Shown: positions 24,973 to 35,222, counted from the first letter of the stretch. The stretch is 64,000 bases of DNA from JABSOG01 sp965277695 (GCA_965277695.1 CBDIDQ010000130.1:17049-81048), one strand, 5' to 3'. The notes: generated by a model from the letters alone, not told the origin. Translations and numbers: made by a program.

Positions 24973-27900
24973 TAAGATCCCCTTGGTATTTCATCTGGTC
25001 TAGCAGGCCGTACCGTTGGCTTTCCTACAAATGTACGACCGTCTGGTGACCTGTTAATAGTATTTTCTTTTACATTAGGTCTTGGTATATTCCCGTGAGG
25101 CTTACCTATACCTCTGAATTGTTTTAATGTTCCATCGGCATTATGAGTCGTATATTGTCCTTCAGAACCAGCTCTCTCTATTATTGTATGCGGGCGTCCT
25201 TCTGCTTCAACTAAAGCACCTGGTGGCCTATTACGAGGTTTATCTCGTAAACTTTTTAATGCTTTAGCCTTTCCAGCAAGAACACCGATTACAGCTTGCC
25301 CAATGCCACTGGCATCACCTTTTGAGGCGGCAACAATTCCATTACTAACAGCACTGGCCCCGGAAGCATCCAACAAAGTCTCACCTGATACGGCCCCACC
25401 AAGATTGTCTGATATCCCCTCAGCTGCTGACTTAAACACATTTGGAATATATTGGTCTGTGTTATTCCATAGCTCTGATACACCAGCTTCCCAAGCATCC
25501 AGATTCGATGAATCAAAAACCCGATTATCAAAAGGATTTGCGCCACTGGTAAAGCTCACCTGAGCAACCGCCGCTGGAGACTGAATCTCAGCAGCCGCCT
25601 CAGGCTCCTGCGCTTTCTTGGCCTGTTTGGTATCATGCCCATTGGTCAGGGTGGTCTTCAACCGACCTGACAAGAGATTACCAATTAAACTCGAACCCCC
25701 ACTACCCACCGAACTAAAAAACGACTGCATTTGACAGGTCGGATTCTGGTTACATTTGCTGACGTATCCGGTTGGATCAGTTCCCGCCAGCGGGTTATTC
25801 ATAATGTACGAATACGGGTTAATACTTTGGGTGCTGCTCGGTGCTTGAATAAACGGATCAACACTCATAAACCGCCCGACATTATAATCATAAATTCGAC
25901 CATTCATATGGATCAATTGTTGTTCATTTAAATGCTCATGATCTGTAAACCCTCGGCGATAGCGGTTAGTGGTGGATAAATCCGTGAATTGTGTGCTGGC
26001 GGTTGAAGTTCTGCCAAAAGGGTCGAAGTAGCGGCGGCTAGTGATTTGGCCATCGTGGTTGACTAATGTTGTTGCGCTACCGAGTCGATCACGCAAGGTG
26101 TAGAGCAGTTTATGTTTTTGCTCAGGCGTCCAGCTGAGGACGGCAATATCGTCGATATAGGCCCGCCAGCTGCCGTCATTGTCGGTTTCAAACAGTTTAT
26201 CGATGTAATAGGTGGTACTCGTTTGGCCACTAATCGTTCGTGTTTGTTTGGCTCGGGCATTGTCGCTGCCATAGATGAATTGGGTGGTGGCGTTGCGACC
26301 TGTGATGGTTAGCGGTTTGTTTAAGGCGTTGTAGGTTAAGGTTAATCCATCGCCGTTGATTAGATTTCCTCGGCCATCGTAATTGAAATTGACGATTTGA
26401 CCACTGGCCTTTTCTAGTATGCATAGGGCGTTAGTGCCTGTGCAATATTGATAAGCACTGTCTTTATTTGCGCTGTAATCGGTTTTCTTTAGCAGGTTGC
26501 CGACGGCATCATGAGCATAGTTCACTGAGAGACTGAATGCGGGTGAGGTATTGCTGGCGGTGTAAGTTGTCAGGCGATTAAGCGTGTCATAACTGTAGGT
26601 TTTGTTGAGTCCAGTTAAGTTATTGACTTCGGCTTTGATATTCAGATATTCGTCATATTCTGAGTAGGTGTGGCCATGCAGTTGGGTTAATCCTTTCGAG
26701 ACAGATATTGTACTCATGGTGCCAGAGCTTTCGTTGAAACTACTGTTTTGCGACATCAAATCGTTGGCTAACTTTGCGCCAGTGATATGGCCTTGCGCGT
26801 CGATGGCGGTCACTTCGCGATAGACATAATTTGAATTGGCGTTGCTGGTTTTGCTCAGATAACCTTGGGCGTTGTAGCTGTATTTCAGCGTTAAACCATT
26901 GGGATATTCTAAGGCTTTGGGACGACCAAGAACACTATCGTATTGATGTTTAATGGTGCGGGTGACACCATCGGAGGTGACAGATAATTGGCTCAGTTGT
27001 AAGGCGTCATTATAGCCATAAGTTCGGGTAATACCTTGGTCGGTTTCGCTGGTCAGCAAGCCTTGTTTGAGGGTGTCCCAGGTGTATGTAGCAGTATCTT
27101 TTTGAGTGATTCGGCCTAATCCGTCACGGGTGAAGGTTTGAGTCACACCGCTGGCGGTTTGGCTTTCCAGTTCGCCGAAGGTGTTATAAGCAAAGATGGT
27201 GATGCCTTGATTGGGGTCGTCGACTTGGGTTTTATGACCGAAACCGTTGTATGTCGCGGTGATGGTATTGCTGTTGGCGTCTTTAATGGTGAGTGGGCGA
27301 CCTGCGTCATCGTAGGTGAAGGTGTTGGTGCCTGCTTTTGCATCAGTCGTTTTTAGCAACCAGCCGAGGCTAGCATAAGTGCGGGACATTTTTCGGCTAT
27401 CGCTGCCGACACTGATTTCAGTTTTCAGACCATCATAAGTATAAGTTGACTGTAAACCGTGAGGCAGTTTGCGCCAGCCGGGGCGGTCAAGAGCATCGAA
27501 ATCGCCAAATTCGGTGTAGTTTGCTATGACCGTATAAGGCAGTGATTCTTTGCTGAGATGACCAAGATTGTCGTAGATTTTATCGACGTATTCATAAGTG
27601 CCATCGAAGCCTTGGATCGCACTGCGTACATTACGACCGAGACTGTCGGTGTAGACCGCTTGAGTCGGAGCGCCTGCCTGAGTTGTGCGGGTCATCCAAT
27701 TGGAATCAGCCACTAAATAACGAATATATTGGGTTGGAAAGCCTGTTGTTGTGACTGACAATGGACGGCCAATTTCATCCAATACTGTGCTGGTAACGAT
27801 GTTATTCGGACCTATTTGCTTGGTGATAGTGCCAAAACCCATATCATATTCAAAACTGGTGGCATGGCTTTGTGCATTGGTGATTTTGTTTGGCAAATAC

Positions 27901-30900
27901 TCGTCATCGGTGTAGCTGAATAGGGTTTGGCGAGCGGTTAAGTTTTCGCAGGCGCTGTTTTGTCCGGTTTCGGTGATTGAGCTGGTTAAACCGTAGCTGT
28001 TGAAGGTGCTTTCGCTGATGTGGGCGCATTTGCTGTCGCTGGCGGTTAAGGTGGTTTTGGTCGGCTTGAAATGGGTGTCGTCCCAGCTGTCAACGGTGAG
28101 TAATTGCCATTGCTCGCCGGTGGTGGTTTTGATTGAATTGTATTGGCTGGTTAAATCGCTAGGGGCGAAATCAATTTCTTTGATGGTGGTCGACAACGTA
28201 TCGATAGTGGTGGTGATTTTGCCGATATTGCCCCAGCTATCGAGGTTACTGTAATCCATGGTTTGGGTGGATAACGCAACGCCCGCTAAATCAAATTGTT
28301 TTTGAATCGACTGACTGGTGTACCAGTGGTGGACGTTGGCGATGGTGTGTTCGGGATTGTCTAGCCAGCTATTGCTTAAGCTGGCGATGGTGATGTCACC
28401 GATTTGGCTTGTTTGGCTGATTAGCTGGCTGACTCGGGGGAACTTCTGCTCGAAAGTGCTGGTGGTGATGATATTCCGGGCGACGTCTTTTTCAGTCAGG
28501 GTGCGGAAGCCGGTAAAGCCTCGACCTTGCACATGATACATCGCGCCAGCGTAGCTATATTCCGTTTCGTTAAGGTCTCCAATGCCGTCACTTTGTTTGA
28601 ACGATTGCACTGCATACATACTCGACGTGAAATGCAGATAGCCACCACCTTCGTAATCATGGTCAGTTTGGTAAAAGTCGCTACCACTAGACAGCGGTCG
28701 ATAGTGCCATTGGCTTTGGTTTCCCGCGCCGTCGGTGACAGATTTGAGATAATCCACTGCCTCATAATCACTGGTGGTTGCGCCGCTGCCCGCACCATAG
28801 TTTCGCACGATGTACGCACCGTAATGATTGTTAAAGATGGTGTCACTTTGAATGCTGTTATTAACGCGGGGACCGTAATTGAAAATCACATCGAGATTGC
28901 CATCGCCAAAGGCATCGATAAAGGCGATTTCAGTGGCGGGTCCAATAACATCAGTGGCAGATTTGGTTGCTTGATAGCTGCCATCATCTTGGAGTTCGAA
29001 GGAGATCGCGTCATATTGATAAATTGAATCATCGTATTTTTTGGCGTCGACTACCCCGGTTGAACGGGCGTAAATTTCGTCGCCACAACGAGTACCGTTA
29101 CAAGCAGTAATTAACCGTTTTCCGGGCACTAACAACTCGTTAATCCCATCATTATTGATATCGACACTTTGCAAGCTAGCGAAGTATTTTGGATAGTTCA
29201 CCGTTTCAGTATCACCGCCACCACCAAAATCGATTTCAACTGATGATTTGGCGAGTAAAGTGGTATCGCTGAGATCTTGCCAATCCTTGAAATTACCATT
29301 GCCTAAGTTGATTCGAATCGACAGCAGTTGATCTTTCCAGCCGAGCACATCGGTTAACCCGTCGCCATTGATATCGATGAAATAGCTGAAAAACGAGAAT
29401 TGACCATTGCCGTCATATACCGGGCTGGCAGGTGCTGGACTATCAACGAATGAAAGGGTTTCAGGCGTACTGTGGTTATGTTTAATGGTCCGAGGCTGAC
29501 CCATCGGCATGGCTTTGAGTAAGGGGCCGTTCATTTGAGTGATAACTAAATCTGCCAAGCCGTTGCCGTCAAAATCACCAGCGAACGTGGCGTTTTCTTT
29601 GAGTACTCTTTTAGTGTTAACAACTTCACTATCGAAGGAATGAAGTATTTCACCGGTGGCGGCATAAGGCGCTGAACCATCCATTGAGTGGACGAAAATT
29701 TCAAGCTGTGCCGTGTCACTCGGATTGTGTCGATAGACCACCGCATCAGGCCAGCCGTCGCCGTTGATATCTTGCAGACTATTAATACTATCGCCTCTGT
29801 CTTCACCGCTCGCTTTGGCAGCAATGGCAATATTGGTTTGAACATATCCCAACGCATCGCCAGAATAATCTACGTTCAGATAACCGTTTTGATAGTTGAA
29901 CGGGTCGATTTTGCCATCTAAATTAATGTCTGCTTGCTGACAATCGTAATTTAGCGTGGTTGCAATTCGGCGGCAATAATCATTGACTGTTAAGGTATTG
30001 GTACCCGTTTTACCTTGCTCGGCATTGACCATATAACCCGGGAAGTCTGCCGTGCCGTTGCCGTCAATATCGCCGTAAGGCATGATTTTTTCGATGGTTT
30101 TAACGTCTTGGTAAATCTCAACGCCGCCGAATTTTAGTGGTGTCGCTGGCGCAAAATTTAAACTGTCTGACCAATCAAAAGAGCTGATAGGCGTACAATG
30201 GTCGGCACCACAACGTTGCACACTACTTAGCAAACTACGTTGGCTGGCACCGCTTTGTTGGTAGACCAGTTTATAGCTGCTGATGGTACGCTCACCGATG
30301 GCAGTTTTGATGGTGCTGAGGCGTTTTCGGCTGACAATTTTACGACCCGCAATATAGTTTTCGCGGCTATCGGCTCTATCTTCATAAACGAATTGAACAC
30401 TGCGATCTCCTTGAATACCATCACTGCCAGTGTAATGAATGGCTGATAATAAGTGCTCGCCTGCATCGGTTTCTTCGTAGACATAATCAATAGTATTTTT
30501 ACCGCCAGACCAAGACTCTTGAGTGATTCTCCAGCCCAGTACATCGGCACTTTCATAAGTGGCGGTTGAACCATCCGGTCGCGCGACACTGAAACCATCA
30601 GAGGTTGGGGTGACGACAACAAAGCTGTCCATTTCGGTGCGATAAACCCCGTCGACCAGAATCAGGCGTTGACCATTGAGGCAAAACCGATCTTTATTAG
30701 TGAAGGTCACCGATTGGCTAAACCCATCTTGCGCATAAGTTGGGGCGCATCGACTAATCGCACCACCCGCATTCAGCGACCAACCCATGCCAACAATGCC
30801 GTTGCCATTTTGTGAGTTATAACCGAGAGAAACTGACGGTTGAACACCGTTACGACCGGGCGGTAAAGCAATAGGAATATGATAACTGGCTTGACCGCCG

Positions 30901-33140
30901 ACAACGCTAGCATTGCCACTCACAGATGAAGCCAATAGATCAACATCTGCTAAAACAGGTCCAGCGACTGTTGTATCAGCGACTTCAATCGGTCCGAGCT
31001 GCTGCCAACCGGGCACTGCGGCTTTAACCACAGCGGTGGCCGAACTAGTGACACTTTCCATTGTACCGCCGCTATCGCGATAAGAGGCTGTGACGGTGAG
31101 CGTAGAATCTGCATCATTATTATTGAGTAAATAACTTGTGCCGATAGCGCCAGCAATACCAGCGCCATTTCGGTACCACTGATAACTAATCCCGCCTAGT
31201 CCTTCAATATCCGCTAGCGTATGACTGGCAGTTAGCGTTTGCCCGACGCTCAACACACCTGAAATAACCACATTACCAGTCGGCAAGTCATTCACCGAAT
31301 TAACGGTGACATAAACAACCGCTGGTGCTGAAATCGTGCTGCCATCACGCACCCGATAACTAAACGAATCAGCTCCGTTGAAATTACTAAAAGGCACGTA
31401 ACGCACTTGGTTATTGATGTTGCTAAACGTGCCATGACGCGGGGCACCATATAAATCGAGCAATAAGGCATCGCCATCAATGTCAGTATCGTTGCCGAGC
31501 ACATTGATGTAGCTCGGCGTGTCTTCATTGATCACCACATAATCTGTATTGGCAACAGGCGCGGTATTCGGCGCTATCACCGTTTGATTAGCGACAACAG
31601 AACTACCGCAGCCCACCGAAGGACTACACGCTTGCACTCGATAACGAAAAGATCCACCAACATATTGCGCGGTCGAATAACTGTAACTGCTCTCACTCCA
31701 ATGGTTGCGAGTAACAGAATACACCGCACTTTCATTGCCGTTATACGCTTGATAAACGGTATAAACCGTGCCATCAACCGCACCCGCAGCAGGTGTCCAA
31801 GACACGGTGAAATTAACGCCAACGTTTACACTAGGCGCAGAAACATTGAGGTTATTGACAATGCCCGGTGTGCCATAAATATACAATCGTCGCCACGGGC
31901 TTAAACCTGAACAACCACCCGAATTGCAGGCTTTATAACGCAACCAGCGATAGCCCGAGCTGGTGCTGACCCGGTTTATCGTGGTAGATGAACCATCATA
32001 AACCCGCTGATATTGGCTATCAGCAGGTTGTGAAGTGGAATTATGCGCGGATTCATACAGCTGATAATTGGTTGCACCGGAGACGCTCGGCAGGTTGATG
32101 GTATAACTGGTGTAAACCGCTTTGTAATTGCCACCGAGGGTGCCGGGGTAGCTGCTCGGTGTTGCTGGCACTGCGGCCAAAGAGTATACCGCAAATGTTG
32201 CTGCTGTTGTCACGGTATAGGCTTGGTGGCCGCAATTCGGTGAGCACTGTGCTTTGGCGGTTTCGATGCTGTTTTCGTCAATGCCACCGGTGTTGTTATG
32301 CAGTTTCACCAATTCGGCTTCACTGTCTGCAATGATGACGGAGTGGGTGTTGGTATTCCAGTCTTGGTCAGCGATTTTAGCGCCACGAGCTGAGGTATGT
32401 TTGGTGTCGAGCAGGCCATTATCATCGCTGTAAATCACGTAATGGGCTTTGTTTTTATGCTGGCTGAGTGCGGTAATATCGTCACGACCATCGCCGTTAT
32501 AGTCGGCAATCAATAAACTATCAGCATTATTCTTACCCCATTTAACGTTCTTTTTTAGGGTTTGCACAATGGATAAGCGCCCATCTTCGCTAGAATGCAT
32601 CAAACAATGGGCTTGTTTTTGTGCAGAAACTGCCAGCAAGTCTTGACGACCATCGGCATTAAAATCACCGGGGTGGAAAGTGAAGTCGTCGGCATCGTTG
32701 AGCCAAGCTAATTCATCACTGGTTTGCACTAAACCCGTATTAAAATCGTAACCGTTATCGCTGGCTAAAAAAGTGACTGTGCGATTGTGGCTCGGCAATA
32801 CGACGAATAAGTCGGCTTTGTTATCGCCATTGAAATCAGCTACCGCCAATTGAGCTGTACTTGCATCCCAACGATTGTTAGAGAGTTGTGCGGGCAACAA
32901 TTGCTGATTTGATACGGTGTAACGTACCCCGTCCGTTTGTTTTTCACCGAAAATTAACGCACTGGTTTGTTCGGCAGTGTTGGCTTGCAACAGCAGATCG
33001 TCAATGCCATCACCGTTAATATCGGCGAAATAAGGACGATGGTTATCAGTTGACCAATCAACGGTTAAATCATCAGCAGATGACAAAAAAGGCAGGACGA
33101 ACAATAGCATGGCTGCTAGTGACTTAGGCAAATCAAACAT
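24972..33140 (-). CDS. Giant secreted SpvB/Rhs-family polymorphic toxin
   Basis: I choose the ATG at 33140 (2722 aa): AGGAAG stands four bases upstream and a signal peptide follows (MFDLPKSLAAMLLFVLPFLSSA); the frame is open 26 codons further. Order of parts: FG-GAP/VCBS-type calcium-binding repeats (~25-300, e.g. ADFNGDNKADL), fibronectin-III-like modules (~330-520), a cadherin-like and an Ig-like module (~525-700), the SpvB region (~740-1000, PSVSLGYNSQNG), a second set of FG-GAP repeats (~1025-1420), YD repeats (~1700-2330), and the Rhs core end (RFMSVDPF ~2420, DPTGY ~2458). A linker follows, then a variable tip: the last ~95 residues (GKPHGNIPRPNVKE, VRPARPDEIP) faintly resemble polymorphic toxin type 24. 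The general architecture is that of TcC/SpvB-type Rhs proteins, which encapsulate and release a C-terminal toxin. Export is by signal peptide; no T6SS genes are nearby. Confidence 0.9.
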   Translation of the reverse strand: MFDLPKSLAAMLLFVLPFLSSADDLTVDWSTDNHRPYFADINGDGIDDLLLQANTAEQTSALIFGEKQTDGVRYTVSNQQLLPAQLSNNRWDASTAQLAVADFNGDNKADLFVVLPSHNRTVTFLASDNGYDFNTGLVQTSDELAWLNDADDFTFHPGDFNADGRQDLLAVSAQKQAHCLMHSSEDGRLSIVQTLKKNVKWGKNNADSLLIADYNGDGRDDITALSQHKNKAHYVIYSDDNGLLDTKHTSARGAKIADQDWNTNTHSVIIADSEAELVKLHNNTGGIDENSIETAKAQCSPNCGHQAYTVTTAATFAVYSLAAVPATPSSYPGTLGGNYKAVYTSYTINLPSVSGATNYQLYESAHNSTSQPADSQYQRVYDGSSTTINRVSTSSGYRWLRYKACNSGGCSGLSPWRRLYIYGTPGIVNNLNVSAPSVNVGVNFTVSWTPAAGAVDGTVYTVYQAYNGNESAVYSVTRNHWSESSYSYSTAQYVGGSFRYRVQACSPSVGCGSSVVANQTVIAPNTAPVANTDYVVINEDTPSYINVLGNDTDIDGDALLLDLYGAPRHGTFSNINNQVRYVPFSNFNGADSFSYRVRDGSTISAPAVVYVTVNSVNDLPTGNVVISGVLSVGQTLTASHTLADIEGLGGISYQWYRNGAGIAGAIGTSYLLNNNDADSTLTVTASYRDSGGTMESVTSSATAVVKAAVPGWQQLGPIEVADTTVAGPVLADVDLLASSVSGNASVVGGQASYHIPIALPPGRNGVQPSVSLGYNSQNGNGIVGMGWSLNAGGAISRCAPTYAQDGFSQSVTFTNKDRFCLNGQRLILVDGVYRTEMDSFVVVTPTSDGFSVARPDGSTATYESADVLGWRITQESWSGGKNTIDYVYEETDAGEHLLSAIHYTGSDGIQGDRSVQFVYEDRADSRENYIAGRKIVSRKRLSTIKTAIGERTISSYKLVYQQSGASQRSLLSSVQRCGADHCTPISSFDWSDSLNFAPATPLKFGGVEIYQDVKTIEKIMPYGDIDGNGTADFPGYMVNAEQGKTGTNTLTVNDYCRRIATTLNYDCQQADINLDGKIDPFNYQNGYLNVDYSGDALGYVQTNIAIAAKASGEDRGDSINSLQDINGDGWPDAVVYRHNPSDTAQLEIFVHSMDGSAPYAATGEILHSFDSEVVNTKRVLKENATFAGDFDGNGLADLVITQMNGPLLKAMPMGQPRTIKHNHSTPETLSFVDSPAPASPVYDGNGQFSFFSYFIDINGDGLTDVLGWKDQLLSIRINLGNGNFKDWQDLSDTTLLAKSSVEIDFGGGGDTETVNYPKYFASLQSVDINNDGINELLVPGKRLITACNGTRCGDEIYARSTGVVDAKKYDDSIYQYDAISFELQDDGSYQATKSATDVIGPATEIAFIDAFGDGNLDVIFNYGPRVNNSIQSDTIFNNHYGAYIVRNYGAGSGATTSDYEAVDYLKSVTDGAGNQSQWHYRPLSSGSDFYQTDHDYEGGGYLHFTSSMYAVQSFKQSDGIGDLNETEYSYAGAMYHVQGRGFTGFRTLTEKDVARNIITTSTFEQKFPRVSQLISQTSQIGDITIASLSNSWLDNPEHTIANVHHWYTSQSIQKQFDLAGVALSTQTMDYSNLDSWGNIGKITTTIDTLSTTIKEIDFAPSDLTSQYNSIKTTTGEQWQLLTVDSWDDTHFKPTKTTLTASDSKCAHISESTFNSYGLTSSITETGQNSACENLTARQTLFSYTDDEYLPNKITNAQSHATSFEYDMGFGTITKQIGPNNIVTSTVLDEIGRPLSVTTTGFPTQYIRYLVADSNWMTRTTQAGAPTQAVYTDSLGRNVRSAIQGFDGTYEYVDKIYDNLGHLSKESLPYTVIANYTEFGDFDALDRPGWRKLPHGLQSTYTYDGLKTEISVGSDSRKMSRTYASLGWLLKTTDAKAGTNTFTYDDAGRPLTIKDANSNTITATYNGFGHKTQVDDPNQGITIFAYNTFGELESQTASGVTQTFTRDGLGRITQKDTATYTWDTLKQGLLTSETDQGITRTYGYNDALQLSQLSVTSDGVTRTIKHQYDSVLGRPKALEYPNGLTLKYSYNAQGYLSKTSNANSNYVYREVTAIDAQGHITGAKLANDLMSQNSSFNESSGTMSTISVSKGLTQLHGHTYSEYDEYLNIKAEVNNLTGLNKTYSYDTLNRLTTYTASNTSPAFSLSVNYAHDAVGNLLKKTDYSANKDSAYQYCTGTNALCILEKASGQIVNFNYDGRGNLINGDGLTLTYNALNKPLTITGRNATTQFIYGSDNARAKQTRTISGQTSTTYYIDKLFETDNDGSWRAYIDDIAVLSWTPEQKHKLLYTLRDRLGSATTLVNHDGQITSRRYFDPFGRTSTASTQFTDLSTTNRYRRGFTDHEHLNEQQLIHMNGRIYDYNVGRFMSVDPFIQAPSSTQSINPYSYIMNNPLAGTDPTGYVSKCNQNPTCQMQSFFSSVGSGGSSLIGNLLSGRLKTTLTNGHDTKQAKKAQEPEAAAEIQSPAAVAQVSFTSGANPFDNRVFDSSNLDAWEAGVSELWNNTDQYIPNVFKSAAEGISDNLGGAVSGETLLDASGASAVSNGIVAASKGDASGIGQAVIGVLAGKAKALKSLRDKPRNRPPGALVEAEGRPHTIIERAGSEGQYTTHNADGTLKQFRGIGKPHGNIPRPNVKENTINRSPDGRTFVGKPTVRPARPDEIPRGS

Positions 33141-33244
33141 CAAACTTCCTATATTATTGTCATTTATTCCAAAAATCGGTGGCATAGTACAGCAATAAAT
33201 TTGGCTTGTAAAATACAAAAAATAGGTTGTTTTTTTAGCGGTTT

Positions 33245-33290
33245 GCTCTGCTCTGCTCTTAATTGTTAATTGTTAATTGTTAATTGTTAA
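33245..33290. repeat. Two adjacent tandem arrays: (GCTCT)x3 and (TTAATTG)x4
   Basis: GCTCT occurs three times at 33245-33259, followed by four TTAATTG units plus TTAA at 33259-33290. The second array contains the stop codon of the GNAT gene (33280-33282, minus strand) and codes its last residues. Confidence 0.9.
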
Positions 33291-33828
33291 CTGCACCAAG
33301 CCTCATTCCCCAAATTTCAACATTCACTCCGAGTATTTCGATATTGCGCAGATGACGTTCACCGAGGCGGGCAGCGACACGTTTTGATGGTTCGTTATTT
33401 GGGTGGATAATGCTTATCACCTCCTCCTGATTAAGCTCGTAGAAGGCATAATCCAAGGCTTTTTTAGCCCCTTCGGTGGCATAACCCTTACCCCAGCAAT
33501 CCCGGGCTAACGTCCAGCCGATTTCAAAGCCTGGCCAACCTTCGGGTTGTAAAAAACCAATGCGACCGATGCAGCGTCCAGTGGATTTTTCTTCAACTGC
33601 CCAATGACCAAAGCCTTTTAACTGCCAGTGACCAGTTAAAAAAGCCATATGCCGCCAACTGTCAACACGACTGAATGGCTTGGGTGACAAATATTGCATC
33701 ACTTGAGGGTCAGCACAAATTTCGGCATAAGCTTCAAAATCGCTTTCACGCCATTGGCGTAATATCAGCCGCTTGGTTTCAAGGGTGATGTTTTCGAGTG
33801 TGATGTCAATGCGCTTGCTCTTTCGCAT
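33280..33828 (-). CDS. GNAT-family N-acetyltransferase (RimJ/RimL type)
   Basis: A 182-aa acetyltransferase: LETKRLILRQWRESDFEAY at the N-terminus, GFGHWAVEEKSTG-RCIGRIGF in the middle and the acetyl-CoA loop DCWGKGYATEG (motif A, R/QxxGxG/A type), ending with NEPSKRVAARLG. Members acetylate ribosomal protein N-termini, amino acids or small molecules; the substrate cannot be told. It begins two bases after the VOC gene, so they form an operon. Its stop codon lies inside a 7-bp tandem repeat. Confidence 0.88.
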   Translation of the reverse strand: MRKSKRIDITLENITLETKRLILRQWRESDFEAYAEICADPQVMQYLSPKPFSRVDSWRHMAFLTGHWQLKGFGHWAVEEKSTGRCIGRIGFLQPEGWPGFEIGWTLARDCWGKGYATEGAKKALDYAFYELNQEEVISIIHPNNEPSKRVAARLGERHLRNIEILGVNVEIWGMRLGAVNN

Positions 33829-33830
33829 AG

Positions 33831-34229
33831 TTAAGGTAATTTCAATTCCACAGAATTATGTTGCGGGTCTTTAATGTAAATTGACTCACCATAACCTTCG
33901 GCACCATAACGGCGAGAAAAACCGCCGTGAGCAATATTATGTAGATCCAAATAAGCCAGCAAAGCCGTCGGCTCAATGTCTTCAATCGTTAAGCAAAAGT
34001 GATCGACGTTGTGCCCTTCCAAGCCCGGTGCACAACCACCAGCTTTACCAAGTTTGCCTTTTACGCCAACAATATCAATTAAGGCACTACCAGCGCGTAG
34101 TTGAGTCAAACCGATTTCAGGCAGCTGTCGTTCAATCTGGCAGCCGAGAATTTTGTTATAAAATGTGATCAGTTGTTGCTCGTCTTCAGCTCTGAGCACA
34201 ATATGATCAAGCGCTTTTATCTTTATCAT
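33831..34229 (-). CDS. VOC-superfamily (glyoxalase/dioxygenase-like) protein
   Basis: A 132-aa single-domain vicinal oxygen chelate fold: LDHIVLRAED...TFYNKILG at the start, NVDHFCLTIED in the second half, and a final SVELKLP with the usual metal-binding glutamate. H9, H76-region and the terminal E are plausible metal ligands. Members include glyoxalase I, fosfomycin resistance proteins and dioxygenases; the substrate is unknown. It is the first gene of a two-gene unit with the GNAT gene and is divergent from the binding-protein genes. Confidence 0.87.
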   Translation of the reverse strand: MIKIKALDHIVLRAEDEQQLITFYNKILGCQIERQLPEIGLTQLRAGSALIDIVGVKGKLGKAGGCAPGLEGHNVDHFCLTIEDIEPTALLAYLDLHNIAHGGFSRRYGAEGYGESIYIKDPQHNSVELKLP

Positions 34230-34333
34230 TTTCAGTCTCTTTGTCGTTTCTTGTTAGCCGTTTGTAGCCTCTTTTTTTAGTCCTGAGGCACCTGTATGAT
34301 TAAAACTCATTGAGCATAGTATAAAAACATGCA

Positions 34334-34366
34334 TGAAAACATTGTGAAAACATCGTGAAAACATTG
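34334..34366. promoter_or_regulatory. Three 11-bp direct repeats in a divergent promoter region
   Basis: TGAAAACATTG, TGAAAACATCG and TGAAAACATTG follow each other without gaps in the 201-base region between the divergent VOC and binding-protein genes. One helical turn spacing suggests a regulator-binding site, though a simple tandem expansion, common in this window, is equally possible. Confidence 0.4.
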
Positions 34367-34430
34367 GACACACAGACCAGTAACTTTTATCATTTCGCCA
34401 TCCTGACGTCAACATTTCCGACTATCTCTA

Positions 34431-35222
34431 ATGATATATCGTAAGACTTCGTTGTCCCTGCTATTTTTTTTGCTGGGTTTATTCTCTTTACCCACATTGA
34501 TACTGGCGCAGCCATTGCGTATTGTGACAGAAAATATGCCACCTTATAATTATCAAACTAATAAGGGTAAATTAAGCGGTCCTTCTACTGAGGTGGTCAG
34601 AGCGTTATTAAAATCACTCAAACTTAAAACCCAAATAGAGGTCCTACCTTGGGCCAGAGCCTATAAGCTGGCGACCACTGAGCCTGACGTAATGATATTT
34701 TCGATCATCAGAAGTCCCGCTAGAGAGCCTTTATTCCATTGGCTTGAAGGCATAGGTCCGATTGATATCCAAGTGTTTGCCATGCCCGATGCGGGGATCT
34801 CCTCTTTAAACAATTTAAATACCCTAGAAGATCTGACCCTAGGTATCCTGCGTGACAGCTCACAAATTGACTTTATTAAAGATCGTTACAGCATTCCAGA
34901 GCACAACATCATTGCCGGAAAATCTTATGAACAACTGTATAGAATGAATCAGCGGGGACGCGTCAACCTGTTTGCTGCTCCAGCCTTGCTTAGCACCTAC
35001 CTCAATCACAAACTCAATACCAAAGTCAGTCAGCAACCAATATCGGTTTACACTATTCCTTCTACCAAGCAACGAAAATTACATCTGGCTTTTAGCAAAG
35101 CCACCTCTTTGGACACCGTAGCACAATTTAGAAAAGCACTGGCAACCATGCAACAAAATGGTGAAGTCAAACAAATTTTCGCCAACTTCCAGGCGCATTG
35201 GGCGACACGCCATACCGAATGA
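34431..35222 (+). CDS. Periplasmic solute-binding protein (SBP_bac_3 type), copy 1
   Basis: A 263-aa exported protein: signal peptide ~1-26 (LLFFLLGLFSLPTLILA), then LRIVTENMPPYNY...GPSTEVVRALL, the standard opening of family-3 solute-binding proteins, and VLPWARAYKLA. The family binds amino acids or related compounds for ABC transport or sensing. No permease or ATPase gene is near, so an uptake role is unproven. No ribosome site is evident before the ATG, and no better start exists. The next gene is a paralogue. Confidence 0.85.
   Translation: MIYRKTSLSLLFFLLGLFSLPTLILAQPLRIVTENMPPYNYQTNKGKLSGPSTEVVRALLKSLKLKTQIEVLPWARAYKLATTEPDVMIFSIIRSPAREPLFHWLEGIGPIDIQVFAMPDAGISSLNNLNTLEDLTLGILRDSSQIDFIKDRYSIPEHNIIAGKSYEQLYRMNQRGRVNLFAAPALLSTYLNHKLNTKVSQQPISVYTIPSTKQRKLHLAFSKATSLDTVAQFRKALATMQQNGEVKQIFANFQAHWATRHTE

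Noticed and set aside
28496..29027. Long open frames on either strand inside the rhs gene and other large genes
   Set aside because: Shadows of a real coding frame; no ribosome sites and no domain-like motifs.
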